The position numbers and the translations under genes are program-made. Positions 16,395 through 23,375 of a stretch of DNA of 52,570 nucleotides are shown piece by piece; positions within the stretch are counted from its first letter, which is position 1; the number at the start of each line of letters is the position of its first letter. The notes below the pieces were generated by a model, which saw only the letters and a list, made by a program, of their open reading frames with translations, was not told the DNA's origin and ran no database searches. Source of the DNA: Planctomycetota bacterium (GTDB lineage Bacteria; Planctomycetota; UBA8742; JACQVU01; JANLHZ01); contig JANLHZ010000105.1 of the NCBI GenBank assembly GCA_024653775.1, positions 1 through 52,570 on the forward strand, given 5' to 3'.

Positions 16395-17587
16395 GGCAGC
16401 AGCGACAGGAGGTAGTAGAAAGATTCGGATTAAATGAGCAGCCCTCTCGCGATACAGTGTTTGTTAATGGCTTTGATTGGAATCTACCTCCAATAAGAGC
16501 AATTTCACTAAGCTCTGATCTCAACGTGTTAGAGAGGTTTATTTTGACAAGGCAGAATCTGGCTTTAAATAGCGACCGCCAATCAAGGTGCGTGCATGTC
16601 TGGAAGCAATTTAGAAATTTTGAAATTCAAGCCTTTATATACGAAGACTCTTCATTCCTTCCTTGGCAATCGTTAGTTGACAGTTGGAACTTAAACGGGG
16701 GTATTATAGTCGAGAGAAATGAATACAATGTATCTCTTTCTGGAAGCGTCATATTTCATCGCTATGAAGGGTGGTCTCGTGCATTTTATGCCTTCAATAA
16801 CTTGTTTTTAATCTGTCATCACCATTATGACAATGATGTTTGGTATCTATCGCAGCAACTTGTCGATTTCATTCAGACGCTAGATACTGAATTGTCGGCT
16901 CAACCAGTTACACAATCTCTTAATCGGCATAGTGAATTCGCTCCAGTTATAAAAAACTTTGAATTGTCAACTCGTTCCGTCACCATTGGAACCGACACAA
17001 GGATAGATATAGAAGTCTTCAATCCAGATACTGGAAAATCGATACCTGAATTCACGCTTGAAGAAGCGGGTTTGTCGTTTGCATGGAATGAAGATCGCCC
17101 CAAATGGATGTATATCGTTGACGATCCTGAAGACTCTACGCAGGGATTTAATTATGTAGAATATCTGGATGATTACAGCGATCTTAGATTGTTTATAATG
17201 GATGATCCACTGGCTGTTTCAGCACCACTTGAGGAAAGAGTCGCTGAACCGGGAGAGTACGAACTTCCAATCGAGGTATTCAACGAGCGCGGACTAATAA
17301 GCGACGCGAAGACAAGGGTTAGAGTTGTTTCTCTGATAGCGACCACAACCGCGGTCACGGCAACGATGACGACCGTCACGACGAGGATAATCCCGGCAGA
17401 GGCCACGGAGACCAAAGCGACGACGGGGATCACGACCGAGGTCACGGGAACAACGACGACCGCCGCGACGACGACAATCCCGGACGCAGACAAGGGAATC
17501 GGGACGAAGACGGAAACAGAGGCCACGGCAATGACAACGACAGACACGATGAGGATAATCCGGGACGCCGATAAGATTGTGAACTAA
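16370..17587 (+). CDS. Paralogue 3; second half of a frameshifted two-domain protein
   Basis: The open frame begins upstream of 16370 without a signal peptide or SD, directly continuing the acidic linker of paralogue 2 in the corrected frame. EEIRQQRQEVVERFGLNEQP, FVNGFDWNLP, ALDTELSAQPVTQSL-like and NPDTGKSIPEFTLEEAGLSF are close to paralogue 1. After RVRVVS (17332) the frame reads a Thr/Ala-rich string that is clearly the wrong frame. Shifting by two bases at ctct (17331-17334) gives DSDHNRGHGNDDDRHDEDNP and repeats of it, ending at TAA 17572-17574. The last ~40 bases of this corrected tail are nearly identical to the end of paralogue 1, indicating recent duplication or gene conversion. Confidence 0.7.
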   Translation: MGEISEEIRQQRQEVVERFGLNEQPSRDTVFVNGFDWNLPPIRAISLSSDLNVLERFILTRQNLALNSDRQSRCVHVWKQFRNFEIQAFIYEDSSFLPWQSLVDSWNLNGGIIVERNEYNVSLSGSVIFHRYEGWSRAFYAFNNLFLICHHHYDNDVWYLSQQLVDFIQTLDTELSAQPVTQSLNRHSEFAPVIKNFELSTRSVTIGTDTRIDIEVFNPDTGKSIPEFTLEEAGLSFAWNEDRPKWMYIVDDPEDSTQGFNYVEYLDDYSDLRLFIMDDPLAVSAPLEERVAEPGEYELPIEVFNERGLISDAKTRVRVVSLIATTTAVTATMTTVTTRIIPAEATETKATTGITTEVTGTTTTAATTTIPDADKGIGTKTETEATAMTTTDTMRIIRDADKIVN

Positions 17588-17622
17588 GAAACTTCTCAAG
17601 CAAGCAACATCGATAATTCGGA

Positions 17623-17651
17623 GCCGTCAAACGAGACGTTTGACGGCTTTT
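17623..17651 (+). terminator. Rho-independent terminator of the secreted-protein locus
   Basis: GCCGTCAAACG (17623-17633), loop AGA, CGTTTGACGGC (17637-17647), then TTTT. An 11-bp perfect stem with a T run, 36 bases after the last gene. It is the clearest intrinsic terminator in the window. Confidence 0.85.
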
Positions 17652-17677
17652 GCGGACGAGGACGTCAGCGGTCCCAG
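17652..17677. repeat. Palindromic repeat (gcggacgaggacgtc type), copy 1
   Basis: tgcggacgaggacgtcagcg followed by gtccca. The same word with ccgcgctccca occurs at 47229-47253 near clpC. In the clpC copy the inner part is a hairpin (GCGGAC / GTCCGC); here one arm has diverged. Confidence 0.55.
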
Positions 17678-17823
17678 GTGCTTGGGATAGTTTCTAAGGG
17701 CGCGATGCCACAAATTATCGCCAGCGGCGCTCCTGATCCGTGACATTGACTTCGTCTTATGATTAAATTCCTGTTCCCGATATTTCGACAGACACCCGGT
17801 TCCGGGCAATTTTCTGCGCTTCT

Positions 17824-20481
17824 ATGAAAATACTTCTCGTCCATCCTCATGACGTATACTCCAAAAACGAGCCTTGGACCGTCCGCGTAATCTATCTCGC
17901 GAACGAATTCCTGAAAGCCGGGCATGAGGTCAAGGTCGCGTACCACATCGAAGACCCGAACCTTACGCCGCAGGAAGCGTCGGCAAGGCAGGAGCATCCT
18001 TTCGAGACGATTCCGCTAGTCAGGTACAGCAGAACACTTGTAAGGAAGAACAAGGAGATGAAGCGCGTCGCGTCGTGGGCGGACATCATCAGCTTCCAGA
18101 AGTGTTTCGCGTGGGCGAGCCTCCCGAGCATCCACGCAGCGTCGAAACTGAAGATTCCAGTCCACTACGACTGGGACGACTGGGAATACGAAATCTACCG
18201 CACGCAGCCTATAGAGCGCCAGGACGAATACATGGCGCTATACATCCATGAACTCGAGGGCAAGCTCCTTACGATGGTCGACAGCGTCAGCGTCGCTAGC
18301 GAGAGTCTTCGCGGCATGGCGATGGCATCGGGGGTTCGCAAGGATCGAATCTGCCTCGCCCCCGTAGGCGCGGACACGGAGAGATTCAATCCCGACGTCA
18401 GCGGCGAGAAGATTCGCGAGCAGTTCGCTATAGATCGTCCGACCGTCATATACATGGGTCAGCTCCACGACGCCCAGTACTGCGATCAGTACCTCGAAAT
18501 GGCGAAGGCGATCGTTGACGAAGGCCGGGTCGTACCCTACTTCCTCATCGTCGGCGGCGGTTCGCGGCTCGACGATCTGAAGCGCAAGGCGATCGCGCTC
18601 GGACTCCGGGAGCATACGATTTTCACCGGCCCGGTCCCGCACGAGAAGATTCCGGAGTACATCGCAGCGGCGGACGTGGCGGTCGCGTGCTTCGCAAGCA
18701 CGGATCAGACGCGCACGAAATCGCCGCTGAAGGTCGCGGAATACCTCGCGATGGGGAAAGCGATCGTCGCGACGAATATGGGCGAAGTTCCGCGGATGAC
18801 CCAGGACGCAGCGGTGCTCGTCGCGCCGGGGGACATTCAGGGACTCGCGTACCGCACCACCGAATTCCTTCTGAACGAGAACCTGCGGAAGGACTATCAG
18901 CGCCGCGCGAGGAGGCAGAGCGAAAAGAATCTCACGTGGCGTCACACCGCCGAGAATATGCTCGCGCTGTTCACGGAGGACGTTGCGGAATACGATCGCA
19001 TCTATCCGGGGCTTAAAAAAAAAATACGCGCGCGAGAGTCGGCAGTAGCTGAAATCGGCGTAACGGAAATCAAGCCCGGCCCGGTTCTGAAGCTGAAGGG
19101 CTTCTTGAAGCGCAACCGCGACCTGATGGGAGCGTTCGCCTCGGACGGAAAGGTGTTCGTCGGGCCGAGAATCGTGCAGGTCGAGCCGACGAATCTCTGC
19201 AACAACGACTGCGTTGCGTGCTGGTGCAACAGTCCGCTGCTCGAAGACCTGATGATCCCCGTGATCGAGAAGAAGGCGACGATACCCTACGAGGTCCTGA
19301 AACGGCTGTTCGCGGAACTCTCCGCCATAGGCTGCCGCGAAATTTATTTCGCCGGAGGAGGCGATCCGACGATGCACCCGCGGATAATGGACATACTCGC
19401 GGAAGTCAAGCGCCAGCAGATGATAGGCTATCTGAACACGAACCTTCTAAGGCTTTCCGACGCGAACCTCGAGCAGATGGTCGATATGGAGTTCGACCAC
19501 ATTACCCTTAGCGCGTGGGCTGGAAGTCCGGAAGCGTATTCGCGCACGCATCCGAACAAGGATCACAGCGCCTTCTACCGTATGCGCGAGCAGATGCTTC
19601 TTCTCCGCGATCTGAAGGCGAAGCGCAAGGCAAAGAGGAAGAAGATCAGCACCGGGTACGTTCAGAACGCGCCGCGGATCAAGGTCTACCACGTCATCTC
19701 GAACCTCAATTTCGAGGACGTGGACAACATGTTCGAACTCCAGCTCGAGACAGGGGCGGAGTGGATCGAGTTCGCGCCGATCGACACGATGCCGGACAAG
19801 ACCGACTACCTGCTGCTCGACAAGGAGCAACGGGAATGGCTTCATGCGCGCTGCCTCCACTGGCAGGAGGAGCTTACTAAACGCGGAAAGTCGGACGTCC
19901 TCTACAACTGGGACACCTGGATGCGAAGGCTATCGACGGAGGAGGCTTCCGTCGGCGGGCACGACGCGGGATACATCCACACGCTTCCGTGCACGGTGGG
20001 ATACAGCTTCGCGCGGGTCGTTCCGTCCGGAGAGGTGCACTCCTGCCTGAAAAGCCACAGGATACCGCTCGGAAACATATACGATTCGAGCTTCACGGAA
20101 CTGTGGACGAGTCCCTTCCAGAACGAGTTCAGGAAACGCACGAACGTCTTCGAAAAGAACGACGCGAGTTTTTTCAGCCTCATCGGAAACGACCCGACGG
20201 TCTGCTGCGGCTGCGAAAAAAGCTGCGACGACGTGGGCAGGAACGAATATCTGTGGAATCGCTGGCAGGAGATGCCCTGGTGGAAAAAGCAGGTCCTGAA
20301 GGCCGGGGCGAAGTATCTCGAAGCGTCCGGAAAAGCGATGAACGGCGAAAAAGCGTTCCCGCCGCCGGGGATCGGGCTTGAATCGCTCAGTCCGGAGGCG
20401 CAGATGCAGGCGTACCAGAACGCGCGCAAGAAGCAGATGAAAAAAGCCGCGGAAAAACGCGACGTCGTCGTCGCAAAATAG
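17824..20481 (+). CDS. GT4 glycosyltransferase - radical SAM/SPASM fusion
   Basis: An 885-residue bifunctional protein. Residues 1-~395 are a GT-B, GT4-type glycosyltransferase: MKILLVHPHDVYS, HYDWDDWEYEIYRT, the GxxxxRFNPDV step, YMGQLHDAQY, FLIVGGGSRLDDLKRKA and the donor-site region SPLKVAEYLAMGKAIVATNMGE. A Lys/Arg-rich linker follows. Residues ~440-680 are a radical SAM barrel with C459-x3-C463-x2-C466 in NLCNNDCVACWC and a GGGDP glycine motif. The C-terminal SPASM region has cysteines 723, 741, 794, 795, 797 and 801 for auxiliary iron-sulfur clusters. The DNA between the two parts is uninterrupted and the linker codons look normal, so I see no sign of an assembly join. Anaerobic modification of a sugar-bearing peptide or lipid is a possible role; substrate unknown. 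It is flanked by unrelated genes. Confidence 0.9.
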   Translation: MKILLVHPHDVYSKNEPWTVRVIYLANEFLKAGHEVKVAYHIEDPNLTPQEASARQEHPFETIPLVRYSRTLVRKNKEMKRVASWADIISFQKCFAWASLPSIHAASKLKIPVHYDWDDWEYEIYRTQPIERQDEYMALYIHELEGKLLTMVDSVSVASESLRGMAMASGVRKDRICLAPVGADTERFNPDVSGEKIREQFAIDRPTVIYMGQLHDAQYCDQYLEMAKAIVDEGRVVPYFLIVGGGSRLDDLKRKAIALGLREHTIFTGPVPHEKIPEYIAAADVAVACFASTDQTRTKSPLKVAEYLAMGKAIVATNMGEVPRMTQDAAVLVAPGDIQGLAYRTTEFLLNENLRKDYQRRARRQSEKNLTWRHTAENMLALFTEDVAEYDRIYPGLKKKIRARESAVAEIGVTEIKPGPVLKLKGFLKRNRDLMGAFASDGKVFVGPRIVQVEPTNLCNNDCVACWCNSPLLEDLMIPVIEKKATIPYEVLKRLFAELSAIGCREIYFAGGGDPTMHPRIMDILAEVKRQQMIGYLNTNLLRLSDANLEQMVDMEFDHITLSAWAGSPEAYSRTHPNKDHSAFYRMREQMLLLRDLKAKRKAKRKKISTGYVQNAPRIKVYHVISNLNFEDVDNMFELQLETGAEWIEFAPIDTMPDKTDYLLLDKEQREWLHARCLHWQEELTKRGKSDVLYNWDTWMRRLSTEEASVGGHDAGYIHTLPCTVGYSFARVVPSGEVHSCLKSHRIPLGNIYDSSFTELWTSPFQNEFRKRTNVFEKNDASFFSLIGNDPTVCCGCEKSCDDVGRNEYLWNRWQEMPWWKKQVLKAGAKYLEASGKAMNGEKAFPPPGIGLESLSPEAQMQAYQNARKKQMKKAAEKRDVVVAK

Positions 20482-20525
20482 AAGTCACGCTACGCCTGGC
20501 AGCTAACGCAAGTGAACAGACCGAC

Positions 20526-20795
20526 TCACTCGCCAAGGAGTTTGACGATATCTTCCTTCTTAGCGATGCTGGTAAGCTCGAATCCGAGGCCGAGGTTGCT
20601 CTTGACGATCTTGCCGTGAGCGACCGCGCGCTCGTTTACGATCAGATCGAAGGTTTCCGACACCTGCTTTTTAAGCGTGATCGTGTCTCCCGCGCGTAGC
20701 GACAGAAGCTCTTCAAGCGTCATCTCCTGCCTCGTGATGTTCACGATCACAGGGATTTCGACGTCCAGAATGCGGGAAATATCTTCAGTTGGCAT
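20526..20795 (-). CDS. FliN/SpoA-domain protein
   Basis: An 89-residue protein consisting of a single SpoA (surface presentation of antigens) domain: ILDVEIPVIVNITRQEMTLE, ELLSLRAGDTITL, DLIVNERAVAHGKIV and LGFELTSI. This is the C-ring fold of FliN, FliM and type III secretion SctQ. FliN proteins are usually 90-150 residues, so this is a minimal version. No other flagellar or type III secretion gene is in the window, which makes motor-switch function uncertain. It follows a small membrane-protein gene by 13 bases, and the pair is probably one transcription unit. Confidence 0.8.
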   Translation of the reverse strand: MPTEDISRILDVEIPVIVNITRQEMTLEELLSLRAGDTITLKKQVSETFDLIVNERAVAHGKIVKSNLGLGFELTSIAKKEDIVKLLGE

Positions 20796-20808
20796 ATCGT
20801 GATCTACC

Positions 20809-21087
20809 TCATCTGACTTTCTTTTCGCTTGCGAGGCTGAAACCGTTGAACTTCACCATATAACCGGCGCTGATCGGCTCGTCACCCATGGACATCCTGG
20901 CGAACAGCGCCCGCTCCTGCGCGTGACGCTTTGCCGCGATTCTTTTCATCCAGCCGAGAAGAACGATCTGCACCCAGAAAAGCGCAATTGCGAAGATAAC
21001 GGGAGACCGGGCGCCCGTCGCAAGCAATACCAGCAGAATGCAACTAATCGTATAGCGGAACATTGTTTTTGAATTGTGGCGGATCAC
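20809..21087 (-). CDS. Small two-helix membrane protein
   Basis: 92 residues from a GTG at 21087, or 84 from the ATG at 21063. Two hydrophobic segments (YTISCILLVLLATGA and VIFAIALFWVQIVLLGW) are followed by a basic stretch MKRIAAKRHAQERALFARM and a polar C-terminus. I do not recognise the family. Its position 13 bases before the FliN-like gene suggests it could anchor that protein or a partner at the membrane; this is inference. Confidence 0.6.
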   Translation of the reverse strand: MIRHNSKTMFRYTISCILLVLLATGARSPVIFAIALFWVQIVLLGWMKRIAAKRHAQERALFARMSMGDEPISAGYMVKFNGFSLASEKKVR

Positions 21088-21231
21088 GCCCGCATAATCA
21101 AGCCTGTATTACGGTATCGAAAAATGCTTGTAAAATCTTGAAGGAATTACTTAACTTAATACCAATCTTCCAGTTCTACAACATCGCCGACGGCAAGCAC
21201 TTCTGAGCCGATCGGAAATTCCGGAGACTGT

Positions 21232-23097
21232 ATGCGCACGATTTTTCTGTCCGCCACGTTTTTACTGATACTCGGGCTCACCTCCTCCGCGAAGGCGCAG
21301 GACCTCCAAATCGACGTCAAAGAGCACGTTCTGGGCAACGGCATGAAAATCCTCGTAGTGGAGAGAGACACGGAACCGACCGCGACGTGCTGGCTGTTCT
21401 ACCGCGTCGGAAGCGTGGACGAACACCCCGGAATTACGGGCATAAGCCACCTGCTCGAGCATATGATGTTCAAAGGCACCCACACGATGGGGGTGAAAGA
21501 CGCGGAACTCGACGAAGCGATCATGACGCAGCAGGACGCGCTCTGGATCGAAAGGAAACGCCTGCGCGGACTTGTAGATGCCAATTTTCTTGCAGAATAC
21601 GATGAAGTTTCTCAAACTGTAAATGGACTTATCCGCAGGCTCGAAGAAGGCCGCGAAGCGCTCGAAACGCGCACTTACAACGGAATGCCGATTCCGGAGC
21701 AGTTCATTCCGGAGGTCGAAAGGCAGATTGCGGAAGGCGAAGCCGAGCTTGCGGCGCAGCAGCAGCGGCTCGCGGAACTCGAATCCCGCGAGGAATATGA
21801 GGCCATGGGCGCGGTCGATTTGCTCGATGGACGCTGGGAGGAACTGAATCAGCAGAGCCGCGACAATGTCATCAAGGACGAACTTTGGGACACCTACCTC
21901 AATAACGGCGCGACGGGGCTTAATGCCTTCACAGCGGAAGATACGACCGCCTACATCGTCACGCTACCCGCGAACAAGGTCGAGCTTTTCATGTGGCTCG
22001 AAAGCGATAGACTCGCGGACCCGGTCTATCGCGAGTTCTATGAAGAGCGCGAAGTCGTCAAGGAGGAGCGCCGTCTGATGGAGAACCGGCCGCTCGGATT
22101 CTATAATGAAGCATTCAACGAGATGTTTTTCCAGGCGTCGCCCTATTCATGGCCTGTTCTTGGATGGATGACCGACCTGAACGCGATCAAACGCCAGGAC
22201 CTCTACGATTACGTCGGAACTTATTATAAGCCGAATAACGCCGTTGCGGTCATTGTGGGCAGGGTTGACGCGGATGACGTGTTCGGCCTTGCAGAACGCT
22301 ATTTCGGCCCGATTCCCCGCGGTCCCTCGGTTCCGCAGGTTATAACCACGGAGCCGGAACAGAACTGGGAGAAGCGGATTTACTATTCGAAGGACGTCAA
22401 TTCCCGCGTGGACATCAGCTACCACGCTCCGGGCGTTAGGGATTCGGATATGCCCGCGATGCAGCTTCTTGGCGACATTCTGAGCGGAGACAGCGGAAGG
22501 CTGCACAAGGAACTAGTCGAGGACAAACAGGTCGCTCTAAGCGCTAGCGCGGGGATGGACTGGCCGGGAAGGTTCGCAAGAAGTTTCGACGTTCGCGTCA
22601 CGTGCGCGGAGGGACATTCTCCAGAGGAACTGCTCGGTCTCGCCGATGGCCTGCTGCAGGAAGTCGCTGAAAACGGAGTTACCGCCCAGGAACTCCAGCG
22701 CGTCAAGAATCAGGCGTTCGCCGAAAACATCCGCGGTCTTCGCTCGAACGAGGGCCTCGTACAGCAGCTTGGCTTCCTCGATATTATTTACGAGTGGCAG
22801 CAGATCAACCGCCTTCCGCGGCTCCTGCAGAATGTAACCGTGGAAGACGTCCGGCGTGTCGCGCAGACTTACTTGAAGGATACAAACCGTACTGTCGGAC
22901 TCGTAACTCGCGCAGCAGGATCGGGCGAAGGCAGCGAGGGCGAGGGCGCGGAGCGATTCGACGGAAGCTGGTATTACCACGGCAGCGCACGCTATCACTG
23001 GCCCTGGGACGTGCCCCAGTACCGCCTTACTTCGACCTTCGGCCTGCGAGAAAATCCAGCGTACCGCAGGATGATCGCCGACGCGGAAGATTTTTAG
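21232..23097 (+). CDS. M16 zinc peptidase, single-module form with inserted coiled coil
   Basis: A 621-residue exported peptidase. A cleavable signal peptide (FLLILGLTSSAKAQ) is followed by the M16 N-terminal domain with inverted zinc motif H73-L-L-E76-H77. The third ligand lies near residue 274-278 in EREVVKEERR. In usual M16B enzymes it comes about 75 residues after HxxEH; here an insert of roughly 120 residues (~95-215), Glu/Gln/Arg-rich and predicted coiled coil, separates them. The inactive partner domain follows, with YKPNNAVAVIVGRV and HAPGVRDSDMPAMQLLGDIL; the product ends soon after TYLKDTNRTVGLV. Like processing peptidases it should degrade or trim unfolded peptides in the periplasm. 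No paired M16 gene is adjacent. Confidence 0.88.
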   Translation: MRTIFLSATFLLILGLTSSAKAQDLQIDVKEHVLGNGMKILVVERDTEPTATCWLFYRVGSVDEHPGITGISHLLEHMMFKGTHTMGVKDAELDEAIMTQQDALWIERKRLRGLVDANFLAEYDEVSQTVNGLIRRLEEGREALETRTYNGMPIPEQFIPEVERQIAEGEAELAAQQQRLAELESREEYEAMGAVDLLDGRWEELNQQSRDNVIKDELWDTYLNNGATGLNAFTAEDTTAYIVTLPANKVELFMWLESDRLADPVYREFYEEREVVKEERRLMENRPLGFYNEAFNEMFFQASPYSWPVLGWMTDLNAIKRQDLYDYVGTYYKPNNAVAVIVGRVDADDVFGLAERYFGPIPRGPSVPQVITTEPEQNWEKRIYYSKDVNSRVDISYHAPGVRDSDMPAMQLLGDILSGDSGRLHKELVEDKQVALSASAGMDWPGRFARSFDVRVTCAEGHSPEELLGLADGLLQEVAENGVTAQELQRVKNQAFAENIRGLRSNEGLVQQLGFLDIIYEWQQINRLPRLLQNVTVEDVRRVAQTYLKDTNRTVGLVTRAAGSGEGSEGEGAERFDGSWYYHGSARYHWPWDVPQYRLTSTFGLRENPAYRRMIADAEDF

Positions 23098-23116
23098 GAA
23101 CTGTAAACCTCGCGGC

Positions 23117-23164
23117 AAGGTTCGTAGTGACGCCGACGTTTTTTGCAAACCTTCGGCGAACCTT
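23117..23164. repeat. Intergenic hairpin containing ttcgtagtgacgcc
   Basis: AAGGTTCG (23117-23124) pairs with CGAACCTT (23157-23164), with CCGA/TCGG inside. The word gttcgtagtgacgcc in its left arm is also present, inverted (cgtcactacgaac), in the palindromic element upstream of ugd at 37339-37492, so the two are probably related. Confidence 0.55.
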
Positions 23165-23190
23165 TCGATCACGGAATCGGCACCGATAAT

Positions 23191-23225
23191 CGTACAAATA
23201 ATTCGTAGACGGCACGAATAAAATG
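23191..23225 (+). repeat. 35-bp dispersed repeat, copy 2
   Basis: cgtacaaataattcgtagac, then ggcacgaataaaatg. It differs from copy 1 (6528-6562) at one position by eye and lies about 150 bases before the secretin gene. Confidence 0.75.
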
Positions 23226-23375
23226 TTTTATTGATTTGTGGAAGGATTAGCTTGTAGTCGTCGGGCGGATTTGATAGATTACACTCTCAATATCCCCCCG
23301 GCTCCACATATCAGACCTTTAATCTGTTCTCCCCTCCGAATTCAGATCAAACACGCTCTGCCAGGGAAATGTTAC

